Made by a program: the position numbers and the translations under genes | Notes under the pieces: model-generated | Told to the model about the DNA's origin: nothing | Databases searched by the model: none | What the model saw: only the letters and a program-made list of their open reading frames with translations | In this document: piece after piece, positions 1-8,798 of the stretch | Layout of the letters: each line of letters begins with the position of its first letter | Position numbering within the stretch: the first letter of the stretch is position 1 | Source: an uncultured Pseudokineococcus sp. | GTDB lineage: Bacteria > Actinomycetota > Actinomycetes > Actinomycetales > Quadrisphaeraceae | Length of the DNA stretch: 64,000 bases | NCBI RefSeq assembly: GCF_947499845.1 | Contig: NZ_CANMPM010000002.1 | Coordinates: 297,515-361,514, forward strand | Reading direction: 5' to 3'

Positions 1-276
1 CCGGACCTCGGCGCCGACCGCGCGCTCATCGACGGCGACCGGCACGAGCTGTGGACGAGCGACGCCGACGCGCTCGTCCGCCGGCTCGTCCGCTCCGGGG
101 CGCCCTTCGCCGACCTCGAGGTGGCCTCCGCCTCGCTCGAGGAGGCCTTCCTCGCGGTGACGGCCGCCGCCGACGCCGAGCACCCGGCGGGGAGGCGGAC
201 CTCGACGAGCACCTCCCGGACCCGCACCCCCGAGACGGGAGCCCCCGAGACGAGCACCCCCGAGGTGGCGCGATGA
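1..276 (+). CDS. ABC-2 type exporter ATP-binding protein, C-terminal fragment
   Basis: The gene is cut by the window edge. Only the last 91 codons are visible, ending at TGA 274-276. The visible part ends in a segment reading DLEVASASLEEAFLAVT followed by a low-complexity Thr/Pro tail, which resembles the C-terminal accessory region found after the nucleotide-binding domain in drug/antibiotic-type ABC-2 ATPases. The Walker motifs would lie upstream, outside the window. The stop codon overlaps the ATG of the following permease gene (ATGA at 273-276), so the two are translationally coupled and probably form one exporter. The substrate cannot be inferred. Confidence 0.8.
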   Translation, partial: PDLGADRALIDGDRHELWTSDADALVRRLVRSGAPFADLEVASASLEEAFLAVTAAADAEHPAGRRTSTSTSRTRTPETGAPETSTPEVAR

Positions 277-1082
277 TCAGCACTCCCACGACGGCGACGG
301 CGAGCGAGGTCACCCCCGCCCGCGGGGGCCGCACCGGCGGCCTGCGCCTGACGGCGCTGCACACCCGCGCCCAGCTCCTCGAGACGGTCCGGGTGCCCAT
401 CGCCGTCATCGGCACGGTGGTGTTCCCGACGCTGACGATGCTCTTCTTCGTCGTCCCGCAGCCCTTCGCCGACGACCCCGCGCAGGCGACGGCGGCGACG
501 GCGCAGATCTCGCTCTTCGCCGTCATGAGCGTGTGCCTGTTCACCTACGGCGTCGGCGTGGCCGAGGACCGGGCCCTGCCGTGGGACTCCTACCTGCGGA
601 CCCTGCCGGTGGGCGCGGGCCCGCGGCTGGCGGGGCGCCTGCTCAACGGGCTGGCGTTCGCGCTCGTCAGCCTCGTGCCGCTCGTCGTCGTGGCGTGGCT
701 GCTGACCGCCGCCGCGCTGCCCGCGGACCGCCTGGTGCTCACGGCCGGCGCCCTCGCGGTCGCGGCCCTGCCGATGCTCGGGCTCGGGCTGTGGATCGGC
801 TACGGCATGTCGACGAAGGCGGCCCTCGCCGTCGCGCAGGTGCTGCTGCTGCCGCTGGCGTTCGGCGGCGGGCTCTTCCTGCCGCCGGAGATGTTCCCCG
901 GCTGGCTGGACGCCGTCAGCACGTGGCTGCCGACGCGGGCGGGCCGCGACCTCGTCGTCAGCGCGACGACGGGCGCCGACCTGCCGGGCACGACCTGGCC
1001 CGTGCTCGCCGTGTGGACGCTGCTCACCGCCGTCCTGGCCGTCCGCGCCTACCGGCGCGACGAAGGACGGCGCTTCCGCTGA
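273..1082 (+). CDS. ABC-2 type transporter permease
   Basis: This 269-residue integral membrane protein is the permease partner of the ATPase ending at 276. The ATG at 273 overlaps the ATPase stop, and an in-frame upstream extension to 51 is only a shadow of the ATPase gene. A hydrophilic N-terminus of about 40 residues is followed by about six hydrophobic segments, with a short cytoplasmic loop reading AEDRALPWDSYLRTLPVG between the second and third. That layout and loop are typical of ABC-2 permeases of drug or lipid exporters. A basic tail (AYRRDEGRRFR) closes the protein. No substrate can be assigned. Confidence 0.88.
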   Translation: MISTPTTATASEVTPARGGRTGGLRLTALHTRAQLLETVRVPIAVIGTVVFPTLTMLFFVVPQPFADDPAQATAATAQISLFAVMSVCLFTYGVGVAEDRALPWDSYLRTLPVGAGPRLAGRLLNGLAFALVSLVPLVVVAWLLTAAALPADRLVLTAGALAVAALPMLGLGLWIGYGMSTKAALAVAQVLLLPLAFGGGLFLPPEMFPGWLDAVSTWLPTRAGRDLVVSATTGADLPGTTWPVLAVWTLLTAVLAVRAYRRDEGRRFR

Positions 1083-1137
1083 GGACGCCCCGCGAGAAGG
1101 GCCTCGACGGCCTCACCTCCCACCCCCTCCGCACCTC

Positions 1138-1166
1138 TTGTCCAGGTGCGTCCACGCCCCTACCGT
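1138..1166 (+). promoter_or_regulatory. sigma70-like promoter of the gamma-glutamyltranspeptidase gene
   Basis: TTGTCC (1138-1143) and TACCGT (1161-1166) are separated by exactly 17 bp and lie upstream of the GTG at 1212. A GGAGGA Shine-Dalgarno sequence at 1200-1205 follows. This matches the actinobacterial housekeeping promoter pattern; it is unproven. Confidence 0.55.
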
Positions 1167-1211
1167 CGGCCGCCTCACCCGAGCGGGTGAACCGACCCTC
1201 GGAGGACCGCC

Positions 1212-3086
1212 GTGGACCGCACCTCGTCAGCCGCCGCTCCCACCGCCCGCCGGGGACGTCCGCGCCGCTCGGCCCTCGCCGTCGGCCTCGCGGGCGCGCT
1301 GGTCGCCGGCCTCGTCGGCGCGGCCCCCGCGTCGGCCGAGCGCCCGGGCGGCCGGGGCGGCGCACCGCTCCCCCTGCCGCCGCGCGCCCCGGTGGCGACC
1401 GGCACCGGGGGCGCCGTGAGCTCGGTCGACCCCTACGCCACGCAGATCGGCCTCGACGTGCTCGCCGACGGCGGCACGGCCGTCGACGCGGCCGTGGCGA
1501 CGGCGGCGGCCCTCGGCGTCACCGAGCCCTACTCCGCCGGCATCGGCGGGGGCGGCTTCCTCGTGCACTACGACGCCGAGACGGGTGACGTCACCGCCTA
1601 CGACAGCCGCGAGACGGCGCCCACGACCTTCACCGAGGACGTCTTGCGCGGGGACGACGGGGCGCCGCTGCCCTTCCGCGACGTCGTCAGCTCGGGCCTG
1701 TCCGTCGGGGTGCCCGGCACCGCCGCGCTGTGGGAGCGCCTCGCGGAGACGGAGGGCACCCGGCCCCTGGCCGAGCTGCTCGCCCCGGCGCGCGACCTCG
1801 CCCGCCGGGGCTTCGTCGTCGACGAGACCTTCAGCGAGCAGACCGCTGCCAACGCAGAGCGCTTCTCCCTCTTCCCGGCCACCGCGCAGGTCTTCCTGCC
1901 GGGCGGTGCGGTGCCCGAGCCGGGCGACGTCTTCCGCAACCCCGGCCTCGCCCGCGCCTACGACGAGATCAGCCGCCGCGGCACGCACACCCTCTACGAC
2001 GGCCGCATGGGGCGCGCCGTCGTCCGCGCCGCCCGGTACCCGCGCACCGCCCCGGGCGTCGAGGTCTTCCCCGGGCAGATCACCGCCGCCGACCTGGCGG
2101 CCTACGAGGTGCTCGAGCCGGAGCCGGTGCGCTCGGACTACCGCGGCCTGGAGGTGGTCGGCATGCCCGTGCCGTCCTCGGGCGGCACGACGGTCGCCGA
2201 GGCGCTCAACCTCCTCGAGGCCTACGACGACCTCACGGGCGAGCAGCTCGCCGTCGTGCCCGAGGACGCCTACCTGCACCGCTTCGCGGAGGCCACGGCG
2301 ACGGCCTTCGCCGACCGCAACCGCTACGTCGGCGACGTGCCGGGCGTCCCGGTCGAGGAGCTCGTCTCCCAGGGCTTCGCCGACGAGCGCGCCTGCGGGC
2401 TCTTCGACCCCGACGTCGCCGCGGCCCGGCCCATCCCCTTCGGCTCGCCGGACGGCGACTACGCGACCTGCGACGCGGCGGCCGGCGTCCAGGAGGCCCC
2501 GCGCGACGACCACGGGACGACGCACCTCACCGTCGCCGACGCGAGCGGAGACGTCGTCGCCTACACGCTGACCATCGAGCAGACCGGCGGCTCGGGCATC
2601 ACGGTGCCGGGCTACGGCTTCCTGCTGAACAACGAGCTGACCGACTTCTCGTTCGCGCCGACGACGCCGGGGGTGCCCGACCCGAACCTGCCGGGCCCGG
2701 GCAAGCGGCCCCGCTCGTCGATGGCGCCGACGGTCGTCCTCCAGGACGGCGTCGCGGTCGGCGGCCTCGGCTCCCCGGGCGGCTCGACGATCATCACGAC
2801 GGTCGCGCAGGTGCTCACGGGGTACGTCGACCGCGGCCTGCCCCTCGTCGACGCGATCGCGGCGCCGCGCGTCTCCTCGCGCAACGGCGCGACGACGACG
2901 GTCGAACCGGTCGTCGCCGACGGACCGCTCGGCGAGGCGCTGCGGGCGCGCGGCCACGCGCTGTCGACGTCCTCGGAGATCGGCGCGGCGACGGCGGTGC
3001 GGGTGCTTCCCGACGGGCGCTTCGAGGCCGCCGCCGAGACGGTGCGGCGCGGCGGAGGGGACGCGGGGGTCGTCAACCCGGGCTGA
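1212..3086 (+). CDS. ggt: gamma-glutamyltranspeptidase (glutathione hydrolase), secreted
   Basis: This 624-residue Ntn hydrolase removes the gamma-glutamyl group from glutathione and related peptides outside the cell. The N-terminus has an Arg-rich n-region and an Ala/Gly/Val hydrophobic core ending near APASA, i.e. a signal peptide with possible cleavage around residue 42. The family self-cleaves before a Thr. Here the motif DHGTTHLTVAD places the nucleophile at Thr436, leaving a small subunit of 189 residues, the usual size. Other family landmarks are GIGGGGFLVHYD, DSRETAP, PSSGGTTVAEALN and the Gly-rich LGSPGGSTIITT. GTG 1212 is preceded by GGAGGA and a clear promoter. The gene appears monocistronic, and a repeat pair starts 3 bp after its stop. 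Confidence 0.95.
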   Translation: MDRTSSAAAPTARRGRPRRSALAVGLAGALVAGLVGAAPASAERPGGRGGAPLPLPPRAPVATGTGGAVSSVDPYATQIGLDVLADGGTAVDAAVATAAALGVTEPYSAGIGGGGFLVHYDAETGDVTAYDSRETAPTTFTEDVLRGDDGAPLPFRDVVSSGLSVGVPGTAALWERLAETEGTRPLAELLAPARDLARRGFVVDETFSEQTAANAERFSLFPATAQVFLPGGAVPEPGDVFRNPGLARAYDEISRRGTHTLYDGRMGRAVVRAARYPRTAPGVEVFPGQITAADLAAYEVLEPEPVRSDYRGLEVVGMPVPSSGGTTVAEALNLLEAYDDLTGEQLAVVPEDAYLHRFAEATATAFADRNRYVGDVPGVPVEELVSQGFADERACGLFDPDVAAARPIPFGSPDGDYATCDAAAGVQEAPRDDHGTTHLTVADASGDVVAYTLTIEQTGGSGITVPGYGFLLNNELTDFSFAPTTPGVPDPNLPGPGKRPRSSMAPTVVLQDGVAVGGLGSPGGSTIITTVAQVLTGYVDRGLPLVDAIAAPRVSSRNGATTTVEPVVADGPLGEALRARGHALSTSSEIGAATAVRVLPDGRFEAAAETVRRGGGDAGVVNPG

Positions 3087-3088
3087 CC

Positions 3089-3154
3089 GGGCGAGCAGGC
3101 GACGACTCGCCCCCGACGACGTCCCTCCCAGGGCGAGCAGGCGACGACTCGCCC
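3089..3154. repeat. two copies of a 24-bp palindromic intergenic repeat, 42-bp period
   Basis: Two identical 24-bp units at 3089-3112 and 3131-3154 each have arms GGGCGAG and CTCGCCC around CAGGCGACGA. Starts are exactly 42 bp apart. The same unit in inverted orientation recurs at 63802-63867 with the same 42-bp period. The copies lie between two convergent genes and the first begins 3 bp after the ggt stop, so a bidirectional terminator role is plausible. Confidence 0.85.
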
Positions 3155-3162
3155 TGGGGGCC

Positions 3163-3372
3163 TCAGGCCCCGGCGGGGCGCTGGCTGTAGGCGATCTCGG
3201 GGTACTCGACGCCGCAGCCGGTGCAGCGGTACCAGTCCATGCCGCTGACGACGACGCGCAGCTCGGCCGGGGCGCCGCAGTGCGGCAGGTAGCAGGAGCG
3301 CTGCACGGGCGCGGCGGCGCGCTGGGCGGGCACCCGGGCGGTGCGGACGACGTGGAGGGTGCTGCTGGTCAT
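3163..3372 (-). CDS. small zinc-ribbon-like protein
   Basis: A 69-residue protein of unknown function. It contains CYLPHCG near residues 27-33 and CTGCG near residues 52-56, giving four cysteines in a CX4C...CX2C arrangement that suggests a small zinc-binding fold. The ATG at 3372 has a GAAGGA ribosome-binding sequence upstream. It is convergent with ggt across a 76-bp region filled by the 24-bp repeat pair. The GMDWYRCTGCGVEYPEIAY stretch looks like a zinc ribbon that could contact nucleic acid or protein, but no function can be named. Clean start, stop and motif conservation argue for a real gene. Confidence 0.65.
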   Translation of the reverse strand: MTSSTLHVVRTARVPAQRAAAPVQRSCYLPHCGAPAELRVVVSGMDWYRCTGCGVEYPEIAYSQRPAGA

Positions 3373-3583
3373 GGCGGGTCCTTCAGGGGGCTGGGGAGGG
3401 CTGGTGGCGGAGCGGGCCGGGCGGCGGGTGCCGCCGGCGACCCCTCCGTCATCGGCACGACCACGCCCGTCCTGCAGTCCCCTCGCGCGAGGATCCCTAC
3501 GCGCGTGGAGCCTGGGCCTGCTCCGACGGCCCGGCCGGACGCCCGGACCCGCCCGTCGCCACGCCCGCGGCCCCGCGCCCCCG

Positions 3584-3599
3584 TAGCGTCGCGCCCGTG
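3584..3599 (+). promoter_or_regulatory. leaderless-type -10 element and start of the Pr6Pr gene
   Basis: TAGCGT (3584-3589) lies 7 nt before GTG 3597 and there is no Shine-Dalgarno. The mRNA probably begins at or next to the start codon. Confidence 0.55.
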
Positions 3600-4232
3600 A
3601 GCGACGAGGGGCAGCGCGCGTGGTGGGGCCTGACGGGGGCGGTCGCGGCGGTCTGCGTGGTGCTGCAGGTGGCGCTCGCGGCGACGTCGGGCGCCCCCGA
3701 GGTGGGGGCCCGCGTCGTGCGCTCGCTCAGCTACTTCACCATCGACACCAACGCCCTCGTCGCCGTCCTCGGGCTGCTCGTGGCGGCCCGGCCCGACCGG
3801 ACGGGCCCGTGGTGGCGGGCGCTGCGGCTGGGCGCGCCGCTGTGCATCGTCGTCGTCGGCGTCATCTACCACGTCGAGCTGCGCCAGCAGGGCCTCACCG
3901 GGATCGACCTCGTGCTCGACACCGGCCTGCACTACGTCGTGCCCGCGCTGGCGCTCGTCGGCTGGCTCCTCGCCACCCCGCGGGGGCTCGCCGACGTCGG
4001 CGCCGCCCTGCGCGCGCTCGTCTACCCGGTGGTCTGGCTCGTGTGGACCTTCGCCCACGGCGCCGTCACGGGCTGGTACCCCTACCCCTTCCTCGACGTC
4101 ACCGAGGTCGGCGCGGGCGGGGCGGCCGTGGGCGTCGCGCTGGTCGCGCCGCTGCTGGGCGTCCTCGCGGTCGCCGCCGTGACCGGGGACCGGGCGGTCG
4201 CCCGCCGACGCTCGCCCGCCCCGCGGGGCTGA
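3597..4232 (+). CDS. Pr6Pr family integral membrane protein
   Basis: A 211-residue protein with about six hydrophobic segments and a short basic tail. The pattern SYFTIDTNALVAVLGL in the second segment, a HVELR motif after the third, LHYVVPALALVGWLL, and FAHGAVTGWYPYPFLDV late in the chain match the actinobacterial Pr6Pr family (six helices with conserved prolines). The biochemical role of the family is not established. The start is GTG 3597, chosen because a TAGCGT hexamer sits 7 nt upstream. The gene stands alone, convergent with the sugar ABC operon across a minisatellite. Confidence 0.8.
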   Translation: MSDEGQRAWWGLTGAVAAVCVVLQVALAATSGAPEVGARVVRSLSYFTIDTNALVAVLGLLVAARPDRTGPWWRALRLGAPLCIVVVGVIYHVELRQQGLTGIDLVLDTGLHYVVPALALVGWLLATPRGLADVGAALRALVYPVVWLVWTFAHGAVTGWYPYPFLDVTEVGAGGAAVGVALVAPLLGVLAVAAVTGDRAVARRRSPAPRG

Positions 4233-4240
4233 CTGAAGCC

Positions 4241-4321
4241 CCTCACCGCCGAGCCCCCCGCACCGCCGAGTCCCTCACCGCCGAGCCCCCCGCACCGCCG
4301 AGTCCCGCACCGGCGAGCCCC
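4241..4321. repeat. tandem minisatellite, about 16-bp unit (32-bp higher-order period)
   Basis: A 31-bp string at 4241-4271 is repeated exactly at 4273-4303, and each half is itself two variants of a 16-bp unit around CACCGCCGAG. A further degenerate copy (GCACCGGCGAG) follows to about 4321. It fills the convergent space between the Pr6Pr gene and the ABC permease gene. Confidence 0.8.
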
Positions 4322-4337
4322 CGGCCGCCGGGACGCC

Positions 4338-5213
4338 TCACTCTCGGACGGCGCCCTCGAGCATCCCGCGGATGAAGTGCCGCTGCAGCACCAGGTAGAC
4401 CACGACGACGGGCAGCGCCACGAGCACCGCGCCCGCGGCGAGCAGCGAGGTGCCCTGGGTGTACTGGCCCTGGAAGAGCGCGAGGCCGAGCGGCGCCGTC
4501 CTCAGCCGCCCGGCGGGGGCCATGACCAGGGGGATGAGGAACTCGTTCCACGTCCACATGAAGACGAGCAGCACGAGCGTGGTGATGGCTGGGCGCCCGA
4601 TCGGCACGAGCACCGACCACAGCACGCGGTGGGGGCCGGCGCCGTCGAGGCGCGCCGCCTCGATGAGCGAGCGGTTCGTCGTCCGGAAGTACGCCCGCAT
4701 CCAGTACGTGCCGAAGGCGACCGACTGGGCGACCTGCGGCAGGGCGATGCCCCAGACGGTGTCGGTGAGCCCGAGCGTGCGCAGGTCGAAGAAGAGCGGC
4801 ACGACGACGACCTCGGTCGGCACCATGATCCCGAGCAGGAAGAGGTAGAAGAGCACCTCGCGGCCGCGGAACTCCATGGTGCCGAAGGCGTAGCCGCTCA
4901 TGATCGACAGCAGCGTCGCCGCCACGACGACGACGAGCGCCACGAGGGCGGACGTCGCCATGTAGTCCCCGAAGCGGCCCTGCACCCAGGCGTCGGCGAA
5001 GTTCTGCGGGCGCAGCCCCGTGCCGTCCGCGGCCCGCTCGGGGCTCAGCGCCTCGGCGACCACCGTCACGACGGGGCCGAGGGCCAGCAGCGCGAAACCG
5101 ACGAGGACGACGTAGCTGAGGGCGCGGTGCGCGGCCGAGCCGCGCGAGGGACCCCGCGCCGGCCCGGCCTCGGGGGCTGCGTCCCGCCGGCGGGCCGCCG
5201 TCGCCGCGCTCAC
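4338..5213 (-). CDS. carbohydrate ABC transporter permease (MalG type)
   Basis: A 291-residue inner permease of a sugar importer. After a cytoplasmic N-terminus of about 35 residues there are about six membrane segments. The cytoplasmic EAA loop reads EAARLDGAGPHRVLWSVLVP, the docking site for an MsmK/MsiK-type ATPase. The start is taken as GTG 5213 because it overlaps the stop of the preceding permease (GTGA); reading further upstream only runs back through that gene. Order on the minus strand is kinase, binding protein, MalF-type, MalG-type. No ATPase gene is present here, as usual for actinobacterial sugar importers that share one ATPase. Confidence 0.92.
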   Translation of the reverse strand: MSAATAARRRDAAPEAGPARGPSRGSAAHRALSYVVLVGFALLALGPVVTVVAEALSPERAADGTGLRPQNFADAWVQGRFGDYMATSALVALVVVVAATLLSIMSGYAFGTMEFRGREVLFYLFLLGIMVPTEVVVVPLFFDLRTLGLTDTVWGIALPQVAQSVAFGTYWMRAYFRTTNRSLIEAARLDGAGPHRVLWSVLVPIGRPAITTLVLLVFMWTWNEFLIPLVMAPAGRLRTAPLGLALFQGQYTQGTSLLAAGAVLVALPVVVVYLVLQRHFIRGMLEGAVRE

Positions 5214-6151
5214 CGCTGCCGGTCCGCGACGCGGTTGACGACGAGGTTGACGGCGAAGACGAGGACGGTGAGCACGACGCCGACCGCGGCGGCCGCACCG
5301 ACCTCGCCGAGCTCGAACGCCCGGCGGTAGACCTCGTAGCTCGGCACCGTCGTCGAGGTCCCCGGGCCGCCCCCGGTGGTGACGTAGACGAGGTCGAAGG
5401 TCTTCAGCGCCGAGATGATCGTCAGGGTCAGCGCGACGGCGATCTCGGGCCGGATCGCGGGCAGCGTGAGCACGCGCAGCTGGCGCGCCGGGCTCGCGCC
5501 GTCGAGGGAGGCCGCCTCGTACAGCTCCTTCGGCACCCGCGCCATGCCCGCCATGAGGAGCACGGTGACGAGCCCGGTGGAGACCCACGTGCCGATGAGG
5601 CCGACGGCGGGCAGCGCCGTCGCGTAGTCGCCGAGCCAGGTGCGCGTCAGCGCGTCGAGGCCGACGGCGCGCAGGAGGTCGTTGAGCGTGCCGTCGGGCG
5701 CGTAGATCCGCCGCCACGCGACGGCGAGGACGACCATCGCGATGACCTGCGGCAGGAAGACGACGGTGCGGAAGAGCGGCAGCCCCCGCACGCGGGCCCG
5801 CACGAGCAGCGCGGCGAGCACGAGGCCGACCGCCAGCGGCAGCAGCGAGAAGAAGACGACGAGGACGAGCGCGTGGCCGAACGCCGCCCGCAGGCCCGTG
5901 TCGGTGAGGACGGCGGCGTAGTTCGCGAGGCCGACCGGCGTGCCGACGGTGAGCCCGTCGAAGTCGTAGAAGGAGAACTGCACGGCCCGCAGCAGCGGGT
6001 AGAGCAGGAAGGCGCCGTAGACGGCGAGCGCCGGGGCGACGAAAAGGTACGGCGTGGCCCGCCCCCGCGGCGCCCGCCCCCGCACGGGGGCGGACGCCGC
6101 GCTCGCCGGGGCGGCGGCGGCCTCAGCCGCCGCTGGAGGTGAAGTCGGCAT
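5210..6151 (-). CDS. carbohydrate ABC transporter permease (MalF type)
   Basis: A 313-residue permease with an Ala/Pro-rich cytoplasmic N-terminus, then PYLFVAPALAVYGAFLLYPL as the first membrane segment, the classic opening of this family. The EAA loop is EAASLDGASPARQLRVLTLP. It starts at ATG 6151, 29 bp inside the end of the binding-protein gene, and its stop overlaps the GTG of the second permease, so the three genes are co-translated. It should pair with the 4338-5213 product to form the channel of a sugar importer. The substrate is unknown; the linked GH4 enzyme suggests a glycoside or disaccharide. Confidence 0.92.
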   Translation of the reverse strand: MPTSPPAAAEAAAAPASAASAPVRGRAPRGRATPYLFVAPALAVYGAFLLYPLLRAVQFSFYDFDGLTVGTPVGLANYAAVLTDTGLRAAFGHALVLVVFFSLLPLAVGLVLAALLVRARVRGLPLFRTVVFLPQVIAMVVLAVAWRRIYAPDGTLNDLLRAVGLDALTRTWLGDYATALPAVGLIGTWVSTGLVTVLLMAGMARVPKELYEAASLDGASPARQLRVLTLPAIRPEIAVALTLTIISALKTFDLVYVTTGGGPGTSTTVPSYEVYRRAFELGEVGAAAAVGVVLTVLVFAVNLVVNRVADRQR

Positions 6152-7505
6152 AGTCGGCCTCGAGCGCGTCCGCCGCCTGCTCGGGGGTGAGCTCGCCGGC
6201 CAGCAGCCCCTGCAGCGTCTGGTTGAGCGTCTCGCCGAAGGTCGGCGTCGCGTAGTCGAGGTAGGGCAGCAGCGCGCCCTGCGAGCTCACGTCGCCGAAG
6301 GCCGTGTAGACGTCGGCGAGCAGGCCGCTCTCCGGCGCGTAGGAGGCCGTGTCGACGACGGGGAGGTTGCCCGTGTCCGCCAGCACCTGCATGGCGTCGT
6401 CGCTCGTGAGGAAGTCGATGTACGCGGCCGCGACGTCGGGCTCCTCGGCCGCCGTCGTGATGGAGAAGGGGATGCCGGTGCCACCGGTGGTGGCGAGCTC
6501 GCCGCCGTCGGCGGGCGGCGGCGCGAAGAAGCCCGCGTCCTCGCCCATGGCGTCCTGCAGGTCGGGCGCGAGCCACGACCCCGCGACGAGGAAGACGCCC
6601 TGCCCGTCGGCCAGCTGCTGCCACGCGGCGTCGTAGTCGGTGCCGTTGACGCCCTCGTTGAACCAGCCCTGCTCCTGCCACTGCTGCAGCTGGCCGAGCG
6701 CCTCGAGGTTCTCCGGGGTCGTCCAGCTGGCGCCCGCGTTGCCGAGGCCGAGGTCGCGGATCTGCGCCGGGTCCACATGCGCCCCCTGCACGGCGCCGAA
6801 GACGTGCCCGGCGGGCCAGCCCTCGATGTTGCCGAGGAGCAGCGGCGTGCGCCCGGCGTCGGCCGCGGTCTGCAGGGCGGCCTCGAAGTCGGCCCACGTC
6901 TGCGGGACCTCGAGGCCGAGCTCGTCGAGCGCGCTGCGGCTGTAGTAGACGCCGACGACCTCGCCGACCTGCGGCAGCCCGTAGAGGGAGCCCTCGCCGA
7001 AGACCGTGCCGTCCTCGGAGTAGGTCGAGTACTGCAGGACGCTCTCGGGGTAGCGGTCGCGCCACCCGTACGCGTCGGCGTAGGCGTCGAGCGCCACGAG
7101 CTGGCCGGCGGCGACGAACTGGCCCATGGTCGCGCGGGCGTTGTTCGTCTGGACGACGTCGGGGGCGTCCTCGCCGGTGAGGGCCAGCCGCAGCGTCGTC
7201 GCGAGGTCGTCGAAGGACTGCGACACCCGCTCGACGGTGACGTTCGGGTACGCCTCCTCGAAGGCGGCGTTGAGCTGGGTGATCTGCTCGTCCTGCCCGC
7301 CGCGGACCTCCTGGTCCCACACCGTCAGCGTCACGTCGCCCGCGTCCGCCACGTCGGTCGAGACCGGTCCGGTGGGCTGCGGCGGCGTCCCGCCGTCGTC
7401 GCTGCCGGACCCGGGGGCGCACGCCGTCAGCGCCAGGGCCGCGGCGGCCCCGAGCCCGACGGCGCGGGCGACCGCCCTCCCCGCCGCGCTCCTCGTCGAT
7501 GCCAT
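6123..7505 (-). CDS. extracellular sugar-binding lipoprotein of an ABC importer
   Basis: A 460-residue family 1 solute-binding protein. The signal sequence ends in ALALTACA with lipobox Cys29, so the mature protein is a lipoprotein on the outer face of the membrane. Segments such as VTLTVWDQEVRGGQDEQI near the mature N-terminus and GTGIPFSITTAAEEPDVAAAYIDFL towards the C-terminus are typical of carbohydrate-binding members. The ATG at 7505 has a strong AGGAGG sequence upstream. It lies 76 bp after the PfkB kinase stop and overlaps the next permease. It delivers the sugar to the two permeases that follow. Confidence 0.93.
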   Translation of the reverse strand: MASTRSAAGRAVARAVGLGAAAALALTACAPGSGSDDGGTPPQPTGPVSTDVADAGDVTLTVWDQEVRGGQDEQITQLNAAFEEAYPNVTVERVSQSFDDLATTLRLALTGEDAPDVVQTNNARATMGQFVAAGQLVALDAYADAYGWRDRYPESVLQYSTYSEDGTVFGEGSLYGLPQVGEVVGVYYSRSALDELGLEVPQTWADFEAALQTAADAGRTPLLLGNIEGWPAGHVFGAVQGAHVDPAQIRDLGLGNAGASWTTPENLEALGQLQQWQEQGWFNEGVNGTDYDAAWQQLADGQGVFLVAGSWLAPDLQDAMGEDAGFFAPPPADGGELATTGGTGIPFSITTAAEEPDVAAAYIDFLTSDDAMQVLADTGNLPVVDTASYAPESGLLADVYTAFGDVSSQGALLPYLDYATPTFGETLNQTLQGLLAGELTPEQAADALEADYADFTSSGG

Positions 7506-7581
7506 CGCCGGTCCTCCTGTCGTGGCTGCTGCTGGGTGCCGTGGCGCGCGTGCTGCGACACGCCGGTGGGGGGAGCCTGCC

Positions 7582-8751
7582 TCAGAGGTCCGACGCCAGC
7601 GCGAAGGTGGCCTCCGCGCGCCGCACGGCGCCCACCGGGTCGGTCGGCAGCAGGTCGACGAGGAAGCCGTACCGCCGCTCGAGCTCCTCCCCCCGCGGGT
7701 CCCCCGCGCGGGCCCGCGTCGTCGTCGCGGCCCACCAGTCGGCGATGTCGCCCCAGCCGGGCGCCGCGAGCGAGCCCCCGAACTGCTGGACGGCGAGGGA
7801 GGCGCACAGCGCGGCGAAGGCGAGCCGCTCCTCCAGCGGCCAGCCCGCCAGCGTGCCGAGGACGACGGACGCGCCGAAGACGTCGCCGGCGCCCGTCGGG
7901 TCCACGGCCTCGACGGCGACGCCCGGCACGCGCGCGGACTCCCCCGTGGTCGCGTCGACCGCCATCGCCCCGTCGGCGCCGCACGTCACGACGGCGAGCG
8001 GCACCCGCTCGGCCAGGGCGGCGAGCGCCCGCTCGGCGGTCGGGGTGCGGGTGTAGGCCATGGCCTCGACCTCGTTGGGCAGGAACGCGTGGCAGCTGCC
8101 CAGCCGCTCCAGCACCGCCGGGTCCCACGCGCCGCTCGGGTCCCACCCGACGTCGGCGAAGACGGCGGCGCCCTGGTCGCGGGCCGCGAGCCACCACGGC
8201 GCGTCGGCCGCGCCGTCGGCGGCCCCGACGGACGTGCCGGCGGCCGGGTCCGCGTCGTGCGGCAGCGCGAGCTCGGTGATGACGGCGCGCGAGCGCGGCG
8301 GCGGTGAGCCCACGAGGTCGGCCGGCGGCACCGGCGGCGGGTGCCCGTGGGTGACCATGCTGCGGTCGCCGTCGTGCGCCATCGAGACGGTGACGGCCGA
8401 GTGCCAGCCGGGGAAGACGCGCGAGCGCGAGAGGTCGACGCCCTCCTGCTCGCGGAGCACCTGCCAGCAGAAGCGCCCGTAGACGTCGTCGCCGAAGCCG
8501 GCGGCCAGGCCCGTGCGCAGGCCCAGCCGGCTCGTGGCCACGGCCAGGTTCGCGATGCCGCCGGGCAGCGAGCCCATGCCCGTGGTCCACACCTCGGTGC
8601 CGGGCGCCGGCGCCGCCTCGAGGCCGGTGAAGACCATGTCGAAGAAGAGCTGGCCGGAGAGGAAGACGTCGAGGGGGGCCTGCGCGGCGTCGTCCCCCGG
8701 CGGGCGCGCGGGCCGCAGCGGGTCGTGGCGGGGAGGACCGGCGGGGGTCAT
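7582..8751 (-). CDS. PfkB family carbohydrate kinase
   Basis: A 389-residue ribokinase-fold sugar kinase. The N-terminal Gly-rich signature appears as MGSLPGGIANLAVATSRLG, and the C-terminal signature DPTGAGDVFGAS (about residues 285-296) supplies the anion hole and the catalytic Asp of PfkB kinases. The start is ATG 8751, with GAGGAG 6 nt upstream; in-frame sequence further upstream lies in the divergent intergenic region. It heads the minus-strand sugar operon and is divergent from a GH4 glycosidase. It probably phosphorylates the imported sugar or a product of it; the exact substrate cannot be read from sequence. Confidence 0.92.
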   Translation of the reverse strand: MTPAGPPRHDPLRPARPPGDDAAQAPLDVFLSGQLFFDMVFTGLEAAPAPGTEVWTTGMGSLPGGIANLAVATSRLGLRTGLAAGFGDDVYGRFCWQVLREQEGVDLSRSRVFPGWHSAVTVSMAHDGDRSMVTHGHPPPVPPADLVGSPPPRSRAVITELALPHDADPAAGTSVGAADGAADAPWWLAARDQGAAVFADVGWDPSGAWDPAVLERLGSCHAFLPNEVEAMAYTRTPTAERALAALAERVPLAVVTCGADGAMAVDATTGESARVPGVAVEAVDPTGAGDVFGASVVLGTLAGWPLEERLAFAALCASLAVQQFGGSLAAPGWGDIADWWAATTTRARAGDPRGEELERRYGFLVDLLPTDPVGAVRRAEATFALASDL

Positions 8752-8798
8752 GCGCGCCTCCTCCTGCTCGTCGGCCGTCGCCCGGCGGGGGCGCCGCC

